Part shown: positions 20,683-34,800 of the stretch, piece by piece | Layout of the letters: each line of letters begins with the position of its first letter | Numbering within the stretch: position 1 is the stretch's first letter | Assembly: GCF_000001735.4 (NCBI RefSeq) | Contig: NC_003070.9 | Location: forward strand, 22,987,971 to 23,051,970 | DNA from: Arabidopsis thaliana | Taxonomy: Eukaryota > Streptophyta > Magnoliopsida > Brassicales > Brassicaceae | Length of the DNA: 64,000 bases | Direction of reading: 5' to 3' | Program-made: the position numbers and the translations under genes | The notes under the pieces: model-generated | Told to the model about the DNA's origin: nothing | The model's input: only the letters and a program-made list of their open reading frames with translations | Database searches by the model: none

Positions 20683-20830
20683 AGTACAAAACACGTGATT
20701 TAGGGGGAGTTAGTTAGTGTTGGACAAAAATGATACCTAAAACCAAAAGTAGTAATGGAATCTCAAAATAAGGATATAACCTTTTTAGTAACTTTTGGTA
20801 AGTTCAATAACTTATACAGTACGTCTCAAC
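20683..20830 (-). promoter_or_regulatory. SLAH1 promoter block shared with SLAH4
   Basis: GTTAGTGTTGGAC and AACTTTTGGTAAGTTCAATA..TACAGTAC, in the same order as upstream of SLAH4 but separated by about 70 extra bases that contain ACACGTG (a G-box core, near 20692). Confidence 0.5.
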
Positions 20831-20839
20831 ATGTCTTGT

Positions 20840-22130
20840 TTAAGCTTGAAAAAAATACACACACACAAAGTCATTCCAATTGATTACTTTACGAATTAAT
20901 CTTTTATCTATTGCCTGCTTTACCTAACTAGTACATTATAATTAAACAGGATTATTAGGTTTTCTTATCATAAGATGTTACCACTATCTCTGATGGCAGC
21001 GACCCACTAAATTCTTAAATACTTATAATTTTCTCTAAGAAAAATTCGAAAAATTAGATAAACAATCATATTGTCGAAATAAGATAATCCAGTGGGTCAC
21101 AGACGTATTCACCACCTATTCATCGAGGTCAAAAGCCAGTGCCTTAGCTCGAGGAATAAGCTCACATGTTTTGTGAGCCAATGTAGCATAAAACCGGTCA
21201 TAAAAAGTGGTAGGTTTTTGGTCACTTTTGAATTTGTAAGTGCCTTCTTAGCTTTCACTTATTTAGTTTATGTTTATTAGAATTGTACGATATCATGATC
21301 AAGAATGTGTGTTCTTACCTCATATAATTTGAATGAGATTTGAGTATACTTTATGGGATTTATGTGCTCATATGGTGGGTTTGTAGGTGAAAATGAAGAA
21401 AATGGAAAAGTCATGAACAAAGTTTTTGAAGTCAATTTTTTTTGCCAAGTTGAAATCTGAGATCATTTTTAAGAGATTCTCTTTTTCTTTCAGCAACTCA
21501 CTACGACATTATAATGTACGGTTTGTGTAGACGCTTATATTACTTGTTTTGGTTTAGTACACCAATATTACAAAAAAAAGGAAAAGATTATGTTATGTTT
21601 TTCCTAGGTCGGTGATTTGTATACAATAATAGAAGAATAAATGGTCGGAAATAACTCGATAAAATGAGTCATGGTGCATATTTGCTGAAGTCACACGTAA
21701 TTGTTGATTATATTTATAGCAATGAATAAATGGTCGCAGATGTTTGAATAAAATGCAAAAAGCTTTTAAAGCCAATACATAAGTAGGAATATGGAATATG
21801 AAGTCTTAACCATTGAAACCTTTTGCCCAAACAAAATACATTGAACCTTTGGTTATATAGAAAACTCTGGAATAATTCGAAGCACTTGTGTTGTTTTCAA
21901 ATAAGGTGGTTTTCATTCAAATATCGAATCATAACAAGTTATTTAAAAAGAGGTCTTTATTTTATTTATTGGTGAGAGTTAGAAAGAAAACATCCCCAAA
22001 GCTTTAACGTATGTTTATGGCAAAACATTGTTAACAACAACAACGAGGCTTCATTCTTAAAACCTCTCCATGTAAACACAACACAACAAAGCTCTCACAC
22101 CAAAAACATATCAACAAAAGATCGATGTTA
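20840..22130. other. Intergenic region, no gene recognised
   Basis: AT-rich DNA between the SLAH1 promoter and the 3' end of the aspartic protease gene. Short open frames are present but none has a motif, promoter or splice pattern I can defend. Confidence 0.5.
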
Positions 22131-22136
22131 CATTTT

Positions 22137-24717
<2,581 letters not shown>

Positions 24718-25540
24718 CTACAAAATCAAAGCAGTCATCAACAAACTGAAACAAATAGAAGTTACAAGAACATGCAAGTCTACTAAGACAACTGTTCCTC
24801 GATGCTATTTTACAGACTAAATGTGTAGCTTAAAAAACAAAGTTACAAACAAAAAAAAAAAGAAGATTTTGCAAAATGAAAGAGACTTTTGACAACGATA
24901 ACTGTTAGATAAACTTAACAAAAAACAATTTTGAGAAAAAATGAAACAGTCGCAAATCAGCAAAAGGACTACATATTTGATGAATTATCGAAACAAATAA
25001 TCTGATGACAACAAGATCTAGAACCATGAATTTTCAGTTAAATTATCGATTAATAATTCGAATGTGTGACAAATCGAAAACAGAGTATTAAAACATGTTC
25101 ATTCCTAACAAAATTACACTATAATTACAAAATCAAACCAACCAAAATTTTATAACAAAGCAGAACAAAAGTGTCATCATGAATCAAAGTTGGAAAACAT
25201 GATAGTAAATTAACAGTAGTTTTGAGAAGAATCAAACCAACACTAAAAAAGCTTCAATCAAATCATCAGATTTGAACATTTTTAAGACCAAAACCAGACA
25301 TGCAAAAACACATACATATTCACCAATACATAATCTAACAGAATCCAAACACAGATCATGCATAATACAATCGAAGAACATAGGAAACTAAATTAACCAC
25401 AAAAAAAAAAAAATGGAAAGACCAGATTTATCAAAAAGAGAAAACCTGAAGTTATCAAAAATCAAGAACTCGGAATATTTAGGGAGAGAAATTTAAGAAA
25501 TGGTAATGAGATCGATCATAGCAGAAGTACTAGAACTCAC
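24718..25540 (-). other. 5' leader intron of the aspartic protease gene
   Basis: Donor CTCTG|GTGAGT at 25540 and acceptor TTTGTAG just 6 bases upstream of the ATG at 24711. Long leader introns are common in highly expressed Arabidopsis genes and often raise expression. No coding sequence seen inside. Confidence 0.6.
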
Positions 25541-25619
25541 CAGAGTGTTTAAGCACCAGATTCTGAGAAAGACCACAACGGCTTCAGTTATCGAGGAAAT
25601 GTTATGCAGCCACGATATT

Positions 25620-26880
25620 AAAAGTGGGACCCACCTAGTTTCGTTTTGATCTAAGCCGTTGAATTTAATAGGCTAAAGGTTTTGATCGTTGACGTGTTGA
25701 TAAGATATGACCCACTAAGTTTTGTTGGTAAGTTGCTACACTCGAGCTTAATTTACTTGCTCTTTCGGATTTTTTATAACTGTTTAATTAGACAATTTTA
25801 GAATTTCCAAAATTTGAAATAGTTTTTAGATTCCAAAATAGATTTTCAAATTTTGTGAGAAAAAATAACATGGTTGAAGAAAAGGGACAAAAAAAATCAT
25901 GTTTGGATAGTTTTTCATGGGCCTTAAAAGCTCATTCTATTTGGATAAGGGTTTCATAAACGTTTGCCACAAACCTGAAATTAACCATGCATGCAATAAT
26001 CAATATAACAATCTCATCAGGAACACATGATCCTAACAAAAATAATAATCATATGAACTACATATATCATACAATTTATAAACAATACCCATATTTAACT
26101 CGATAATATCATATGTCCACATGAGTCTCAGGTATATGATTGACATAGTGTCGCAATAATGCTCCAAAAATAAGGATTTGAGCAATTACACATACGTAAA
26201 TGAGAATCTGAACAATTACAAACAAAAACAACCATCAAATGAGAATTTTGACATGCTATAAGTTAAGCTCAAAAATGGAAAAAAAAAACGAAAGCACCTA
26301 ACCTAAGCTTAGTGTTAAGATGGTGGTGCTTCATTTAAAATATTTTTCTAGTTGTTTGTCTTTCTTGCTGTGCAGATAGATGTTTTAATATACTCAATTT
26401 CATCACCACGTACTTATTAAATCATTTCGGAACAGTTCCCAAAGTTCTTGAGCCATCAAAATTTTCAAAATAACCAGTTTATGTTCTTTTGTGATTGTTT
26501 AAACATGATTATTTTGTTTAAGAAGATGAGAAGTCTCGAAGGCTAAAGAAGAGGGGCAAAAAGAACCATGAAGTAATTTCTTGGTCTCTTCCTTTCTTAT
26601 GTCCATTTTATGATTTTGATATTTTGCTCTGACTGCCTAGCTAGCTATGAAAACTTTAATTAGTCACGTCTTTGCATCAGATTTTAATTTGTTATTTGGT
26701 ATGAAATTTTATCCCCAAAAGTTGTTCAATGACATTCAAAATTACCGTATTCTTGTTGGCATTTCAAAATCTACTTTTCTTTTTCTTGTTGCAAGCTGTT
26801 TGATCATAATTAGATTTCAAGGTTTGAATAATGGCTCTTGATGTTTTAAAATAAAGAGACAAACAAGAATAACATGCACA
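25620..26880. other. Gene-free stretch upstream of the aspartic protease
   Basis: It holds the promoter of the aspartic protease gene (transcribed leftwards) and AT-rich sequence. A plus-strand open frame at 26647-26838 has no known motif and is treated as chance. Confidence 0.4.
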
Positions 26881-26885
26881 TTTGG

Positions 26886-26992
26886 GTTCTCACCAATTCC
26901 AACGATTATGTTGTCTATAGCAGTCAATCCAGTTAGATCCTTGCCAATCAATTGTGCCCCAATGATATCGTTAACATGTGTCTTTTAGTATT
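26886..26992 (-). pseudogene. Enolase-like exon fragment
   Basis: On the minus strand one frame reads HVNDIIGAQLIGKDLTGLTA followed by IDNIIV. This matches the enolase segment written as NVNNIIGPALIGKDPTxxTA then IDNFMV. A GTGAGA donor-like site follows at the right edge and a TTTAG acceptor-like site lies a little upstream (near 27005), but the frame is blocked by a stop just before the match. Nothing else of enolase is visible nearby. I read it as a fossil exon of a duplicated enolase gene. The stretch is only about 30 residues, so confidence is moderate. Confidence 0.45.
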
Positions 26993-26999
26993 CAGTCCA

Positions 27000-28916
27000 A
27001 CCTAAATCACACAAGCAAGTTACGATGATGCAAATGATCGTTCATCACAAAGCCATACTAGGAACCAATAACCATTATCATAAAATGAAAGTCGTAATAT
27101 TATACAATATTTTTCTATAAATTATATTCGATAACAGATTTATCATTCATGTAGTTCAGCTAAACCTAATCGTTTCGTAGTAAGGTTTAGACCAACATTT
27201 ATTAGTCTGGCATATTATAGATCCAATTTTCGTCTATCTCAAACTTCTTATAAAATTCAGCATTTGATAATCCAAATTTTGCCAAAATTTTGATTACTTT
27301 CAAGAGTGATTAGATCTTTAATTAAATAGTGGCCACGCGCAACCATACTGAATAAAAACGACTGCTATTAATCAACGTGACAACTATATATTAGTATTAC
27401 CAATAGACTTATATTCTTTTACCAACCATATTGTAACAACCATTTAAAATGTATTGATTTAGGAAGAGTCCTAAAGAAGACGGATAGGTTAAAACAAGTA
27501 TGACCACATGCAGACATGTGACTCAACGACTCTCTTTTCAAAAGTCGTAGAGAAGTCTCTCTTCTCGTCTCTCGACCTCACGCAAACCATATGAATAACT
27601 TATAACTTCCAAAATAGAAATGGTAGATAATAAACGGCGGCTTTATAAGTCCATGACTTTGCATTTTCTTCATTTAATTCAATTAATATTCTATATACTA
27701 TACTAAACATTTCACAAGCAGTTCACACACTAATTTTTTTTTTTAAAGAGAATACTCCTATCGTTTAACAACTACTATACCTTCTACCGTTTTCACGTAG
27801 GATTTTGCTCCTTTTTCTAATTAGTAAAGTTCATTCAAAAGAATAGATTTGGATTTTCTTCAAACTGTGCACACAAAAAAAATACAAACAGCTACTCTCT
27901 TTTTTTTATGGCCTTTTTTTTTTTAAAATACCAGCTTTATGATTCCGTTTTCACATATTTTACTAAAGAAAAGATTATTCAAAAAATACCACTTTATAAT
28001 CCAAAATAAAATAATGAGAGTAGGAGAGGCATCTCGGATCGGAAGCAGATCAAAACTTGGTTTTTAGTGCAATTTAAAATTAAGCATAATAAAGACTTAC
28101 CTGTATTAAAAAAATGCATTATTGGCAAATCATGACCCCCACGTCAACTAGAGTTGCACGGAAAGTCAACAACGTACTTTTGCGTATCGCTTCCTTCCAA
28201 AGCTTGAGATATTATTCCATCTATTTACAATATTATTACTCCACAGTACACAGATAATTACGTATCGAAATTTTAATAATTTTCTAGAAAATCCTATTTT
28301 TACTTCATAAAAATGAAGAAATTGACAAAGCTAAACTTTTCGTTATATTGTTGCCTAAATTTTTGGTCACATATTTCAGTTTATTTATCTTCAAATTTTT
28401 CATGCCATTAAACTCGTAGTTTCTAGGAAGTTGTCTCTATTTGTTAGCAAATATTAATGTGTACAGATTTTTAGGTGACTTAATTAGACAGCAATTACGT
28501 GTCAAATTGTTATGGTAGCATTTATTGACCGTTGCAATTGTTAAATATATATAAAAAGGTTATTAAAAGTTCAATAATTAAGTGTCATTATGTAGGACAC
28601 TTATTTGATGATATCTCATTATCTTATTGAAGGTACGGCCAAACTATTAGGTTTGTATCGGCGCTCACATGTGAAGTATTTAATATACCACTCAAAAGAA
28701 ATATCAAATATTAAAGCTTTAAAGGCAATGCTAATTAAGTTACGTAACTATTTATAGTGTTTACGAATATGAACTTGAGTATAGTTTGCTTTTGTATATT
28801 TACTGGGATTTTGGTACGAAACAGAACAAATGTGAATCAATGAAATAAACTCTCTGTTTCCTATAACCCAGTTGGAAAAAAAATGTAGATACCCAAAAAA
28901 AAAATGTAATATTTTT
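27000..28916. other. AT-rich intergenic DNA 3' of WRKY6
   Basis: No gene recognised. Long poly-A/T tracts and scattered microsatellite-like runs. WRKY6 polyadenylation probably falls in the last 250 bases, before 28916. Confidence 0.4.
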
Positions 28917-31185
28917 CTATTGATTTTTGTTGTTTCCTTCGCCGTCGTGGTGGTTCGTACCATTGATCATAGAAGAAATAACGGCTGCAAGAGCCGCCGT
29001 GAAATTCGGGTCAGCTGTGAGTGCCGTTATTGTATCAGCCACCGCGTGTGACTGAGAAAACGCTGCCGTCGAGGGAGAGCCACCAGAGAACTGCAGCCCC
29101 GAGAACTTGGATTGGTTATACAATGCCTGGCCTATTACATGAGGTAGCATTCCCGGAGGTAAGTTCGTCATTTGCTGTTGTTGTTGTTGCGGCCGCTGCA
29201 TCAGTGAGTTGTGGTTGTTGTTGGTAGCCGCGGAAGAGGAAGGATTGGAACCATTAGGAGGCGGAGGTGAGTGGGTGAGGTCTAATGTGACGGTTGGAAA
29301 CGGCGCGGAGGCTGAGATTGTTGCCATGCTTGTGGAGCAAGGAAGAACAGCCCTAGCTAGTAAATTTGTAGGGTTCATCATCCCGTCGTGACTAGACATT
29401 GACCCGGATAGCAACATGTTAGCCGCCGCCGTGGTGGTAGAAGCCATGGCTACCGCGGCTGGCGGCAACGGATGGTTATGGTTTCCCTCGTAGGTTGTAA
29501 TCAGAATTGATCTGTCTTCCGCGCAACGTTGAACCTATAAATATCATTTCGGACCGAACGTATTAGCCAATCACGCAAACATATATACATTGAAATCTCT
29601 AATGTTTTTACAACAAGAATCTTTTAGTCCAATGGTTAAATCTTTTAAATCTTACTTGTTTGCGAACGGGACAGCCCGTGGCCATCGTGCAGCGGTAATA
29701 TGCCCGCGGACAAGGATTCCCTTTGGCCATCTTCTGGCCATATTTTCTCCATTGACATCCATCGCTTATCTATAGAAACATAAAGTACAAAGATAATTAA
29801 TCTCTAAAGCACATAGTTTATTTTTTATATAGTCTTATAAGTATTAGTATCTAATAAATCAACTTACCATCGGAGCTTCCGATCGGGCACGAACGGAGAC
29901 ACGGGCTTTCCTCATCGTAGCTTCAGCGGTTTGATCAAATGTCGTCGGGGTAGTAGAATTCACCTTCTGAATTTTGTTGGACTCAGTTTCGGGGCTTTCT
30001 TCACGCCCAAGTCTCTTCCCGTTACTACGCCTCTCGGCTGCAGAAGAACCCCCCGAACGAGTTCTATCTTCGGATGAAGAATTTGACACATCCTCGGCCT
30101 CACCTACTGCTCTCGTAGGGCCTAAATCAATAAATTGCCTTGGTACTATCGTCTCCTCAGGCTTCTCAGCAGCTTCTATTACCTAATCATATAGGTTCAC
30201 CAAAATTAATTGCCTATTCATGTAGGGTAAATTCCATTTACTTGTGGTTGATCAATCTAATAATTATTTACCTTATTGTTCTGTTGTTGCTGTTGCTGCA
30301 TTAGTGAAACAAGATGCATCTGAAGTGAAGTGTAACTGTTGCTAACTTGTGTAAGCAATTCTCTAAGCTTTTGATTATCCATTGTCATTTTCTTCAACTC
30401 ATCTTGTAATTTCACCAACTGTGATAAACAAAAAAAAATCGAAATATTAATCAAACCGGTTCAAATTATTCATCTATTAAATATTACTAATGTAAAATCA
30501 AACTAAACTTACCTCATTTTTCGCACGCTTATCTTCCATTTCGGAAGATTCTCCATCATCGATCATTGACTCATCACTCTTTGTATTACCAGTTGTTCGA
30601 AGATTCAAACCGGTCTATAACAAATTAAAATTCAAATTTAGAAATCATTTTGTAAGAAAACAAAATATGATACCTTTATCAAAAAAAAAAAAATGAAACA
30701 AAATTTGGTATTTTTATTTGATATTTCAAATGTAAACCAAATTATGACACGTCCACACTAATACAAACCATTAGTAAGAAAATTGTATTTCATATGATTT
30801 ATCGAAAAGTCGTACTTACATTTACGTCCGTTCGATCATCTTGTTCTTCCTTCTTCACACGAAATCCTTCGTCGTCTTCACGACAAACCCTAGATTTCTT
30901 GTCGGAGAAGAAATCCACTTCGCCGGGAACTTCACGGTCATTATCTCCAGCAACGCCAGATGAAAAATCTTCATCTTCACGATCACGAATACCTGAGAGA
31001 CTCACCGGAAACCTAAATTCACTACCGTTGGTTGATATTCTCGTCTTCTGATCATCTTCTTCGTCAATTCTAGACATCGCCAAAGGATTTGAGAAACGTC
31101 GGTGATTCTTATGAGAAATACGATTAGGGTTTAAAAGATCAAGAGAAGATGAATCAAGAGTGAGACCAGACCATCCTCTGTCCAT
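28917..31185 (-). CDS. WRKY6: WRKY transcription factor, group IIb (WRKY6)
   Basis: Six coding exons, 31185-30820, 30614-30513, 30418-30272, 30182-29868, 29769-29656 and 29534-28917, all in phase 0, give 553 residues. Residues about 150-205 (exons 2-3) form a leucine-zipper-like coiled coil ([20 protein letters not shown]). A basic KKxR-type region lies before the DNA-binding domain. WRKYGQK is at 317-323, with zinc ligands C-X5-C-X23-HNH. The intron after VRKQ inside the zinc finger is the V-type intron of groups IIa/IIb. The C-terminal 200 residues are rich in Ser, Ala, Pro and Gln. Known roles: senescence and pathogen response, and repression of PHO1 in phosphate transport. It binds W-boxes (TTGAC) including those in its own promoter. 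Confidence 0.96.
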
Positions 31186-34100
31186 ATATAGAAAAAGAAA
31201 GAGATCACGAGATTAACGAAGGAGAAAGATTTTTAGAGAGATCAGAAAATGTATTTTTTTTTTGTTTAGGGGTTTGGTTGAAAGAGAGAGAGATTAAGAA
31301 AGAGTCTGTGAAGTCTTCTGCCAGAACATAAGACTCTCCTATAAAAAGGGTTTGGGACGTGGACCGATTTTGTTTTTTCTTTTTAAGTTAATGAACTTTG
31401 ATTTTATTTTCCGGAGACTTTTTAAAAAAATTCTTGGGAGTTTTACGTCAGATCCTGCGTCATTGCCCGGTTACGACCCGACCCATAATACACCGGGATT
31501 CTAAGCCCGTTTCATTTTCATGGAAATTCACACACACACACACACATAAAAACTTCATTTGCTATTGGGTAACAGGTTGACGAAAAGGAAAAATGAAACA
31601 AAACATTGTACTATTATTAGAAATTTTTAACAAACAATTGGGCAATCCTTTCAAAGCTAATAGAGAGTACACCGTTTGGGATTTATGATTAGTTTTTAGG
31701 GTTTATATATAATTTGTTTTTTTTATTACAGTGTATGATTCAGGTTAAGGTGTAGTTTTCATAAATTTTATACGATATATCAGTATGTATTAATTTTAGC
31801 ATTTAATGTGACTATTATCTTACAAATTTCTTTTAGTTTTACCTCAAAGTCAGTTCTACATTATTCTTTTGGCGACGATAGTTAAAGCCAATCGGATTAC
31901 TAGTAAACAACTTTTATTTTTTTATAAAAAATTACATATAAACATCCCATTATATAAAAATAATGTTTTTTTATTTACAATGTCTAAAGTTTATTTCAAG
32001 AAATTTTTCTTTTTTAAGATTATGAATCAGATTAATATTTTTTGTTATTAACATATACATAATTTTTACACCAATTATTTTGCCAAATAAATAATAAAGT
32101 TTTTTATTCCGATGAAAAGGATAAAATTTTATCATGAAACGAGTCAAAACATAATTTTAGATAAAAGAATAGGGTTTTATAAGCTAACTCACTATAAATA
32201 GCTTATAAATAGTTTTAACTACAAGTATGTTATAAAACCAAAAATTTGTAAATTGATCGTAAACTATGCCACTGTAAAACGGATTAGCTCATTTGACACT
32301 TGTAACATGATGACCAATCAATCAGTTCCTTTTATTAAATTTTGATGTCGAAATCACGAGAAAATGGTTATGTGGCGTAATCGTCTTGAGACTATTAAAT
32401 TGTGATATGAAGAAAGAGCATTGACTAGTTCTCTTCTGTTTGATCAAACGGACGAAAAGTTTGATCCACCGCTCCGTTTACTGCGGCGCGTTCCACGTGA
32501 TTATACCTTTTCTCTTTTCTTTTTTTTCAGCTTATTTATTAGTATTAATTTATTTTTAACAAAATACAAAAACAGTTGGAAACAAAAACCGAGTCAACGA
32601 TTTTGACGGCCCGGCTTCTAATAGTCTTGACTGGTGACCGGTTGCGCTGGTCGTTAGGTCTTACTTCCGTGGCCGGCCGGGCCCCACTCATGTAATAATT
32701 TATTTTTTGACCCATTTTTCTTTGATATATTATTAAAGCTAAGCACCTAGTTTCTTGTTTTCTTGAAGTAGACCTTTAGTTCTCTTTCTCTAATGTTAAA
32801 AAAGAAAAATAATGAAGACCTTGTTCTCTAAATACAAAGTCGATTTTTATACATATCTTGACAAAGTCGATTATTTATGTTTCGTTGCTTGTCACCGACT
32901 TAATTTTTTGTTAAATCATGGTTACCACATGTGATTTGAAAATTTTATGTACTTCGTTACAAAAAGAAATCATGAAGTACAGGAATATTCTTTCTTTTTT
33001 TTTTATAATAAATTACAATAACCTAATTATAGTACATGGCTTATGTTTGGGATAACAAATAAAAGAATGGTAATTTTCAGATTTTAAAGTATACATTTTC
33101 TTTTGTTGTTATCATATTAGAACTATTGACTTTTCTATTATCTATAATTATATTTTATTAGACTACTACATAATGTAAATGCAATTTTTTTATTTTTTTT
33201 GTTAAATTTGTTGAAGGATAACCAAAAAATGGTACTATACAAACCGGATAAAGAAATCGAAACAGGTTCAACAAATTTAGAAAAGTCGAAGAGATTTAGT
33301 GTTACTAATCATTGGAATCGCTCATTGGTTGGCTACATGCGGTTATAAGAGCGCATTCTACTGAGATTATTTTCTGAAACAATTAATTTTGAATTGCAAT
33401 ATTACATTGGATAATTTTAGCAGACGAATGTATTTTAATATTTATATTTTTACCTTATAAAATAATAGTTAATGAAAATATAGAAAAAAATAAAAATAAA
33501 AAAAAATAAGAAAGAAAAAGAATACAACTAATAACACATATCCAAATAGTCTATATTATATTTATCGTGATAACATGTGTTGCCCATAATAAACCTTATT
33601 AGAAAGAAAAAAAAAATTTGGTTGGTGAATTAGTTATGTTGTTCATATAGTAATGTTACAAATTTATAGTATCATAATTATATTTGATATTTGTTTTACT
33701 GTTGATTTCCTTTTTATGTTTTCATCGCCAAAGTTTGATGATTAAAACCACCAACGAAAAAAACAAAAAAAAACTGATATGCTATGTCAAATGACTAAAA
33801 TAACTAGATAGTGAAGAAACGTGTCACCTTATTTGGCATGACCTTATAATTTAAAATTCGAGAAGATAATAAAAACTAAATTTTAGTTTGAGTCCACACA
33901 CGTAGAAATAAGAGAAACAAATAGACAGAAAGAAAGAGAGATCATGTTTATTTTATTTTATCATGTTATAATAAGAATAATAGTGATAAAAGCCTTAAAG
34001 GGCTCCCACGTATTGACAAAAGAGATGTGTAGATCGGTTGACTGTCTACCGGAACGACCGAGTCATTAGCTTTGACTTTTTTACCTTTTCAAATCTCTCT

Positions 34101-34800
34101 CTAATCACGTTAAACTAATTGTATTAATAAGGTTACAAAAAATCTCATTTTCTTTTCTTCTGACCTTTTTGGCACTTTTCTCCGTCCCTCGTGTTAATAT
34201 TACCTGTCTTGTGGGCAACTAATTATATTTTTTTTTTTACCTAATTTTTTCCTCTATAATTTTCAAAATAAGCTCACGGATTCTCACGATGCGTTTATGT
34301 TTATTTATGAAAATTAATCTGCAGAAAATTTTCATTTTGATCGAATTATTACTCTACTCTAGATCGATTTATAAGCCACTAATCTGCTTCAGTTTGTTAA
34401 TGTAGGTCAATTTTTTCTTCAATTACAAGTTTGTCTGTTTATTGGTTATTTTATTTTTAAAAGGTTTCTTCATCATCAAGAACTCTTCAAAGTCTACAGT
34501 ACTTGCCGTAGATAAACTTTATTTGAAAAAATAATCAATGAATTATAGTATAATTTTGATTAATTTAAGCCACGATTAAGTTGCAGGATTATGTATTTAA
34601 TTCATTTTACATTTAAGACTGAGGAAGGAGCCAAGAAAGCGTGTAAGATGTCAAAAACAGGTCCACTAAAAATTAAAGTTTTTAGCGATCAAAAATATTT
34701 TTTTCCCCAAAACAATTAAATGAGTTGAAGAAAAATAGAAGAAAATCTGCAGAGCTGTCTGAGATTTGCATTGACCAACATGATAGTACTACACAACGTG
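31186..34800 (-). promoter_or_regulatory. WRKY6 upstream region with W-boxes
   Basis: Upstream of the WRKY6 ATG lie a leader with CT/GA-rich sequence and a minus-strand TTTATAGG near 31340. Further out TTGAC cores occur at several places, for example near 32620 (TCTTGACTGG), near 34035 (GGTTGACTG and CTTTGACTT) and near 34772 (ATTGACC). WRKY6 is reported to act on its own promoter, so these are plausible self-binding sites. A short CA microsatellite lies at about 31528-31546. Confidence 0.4.
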
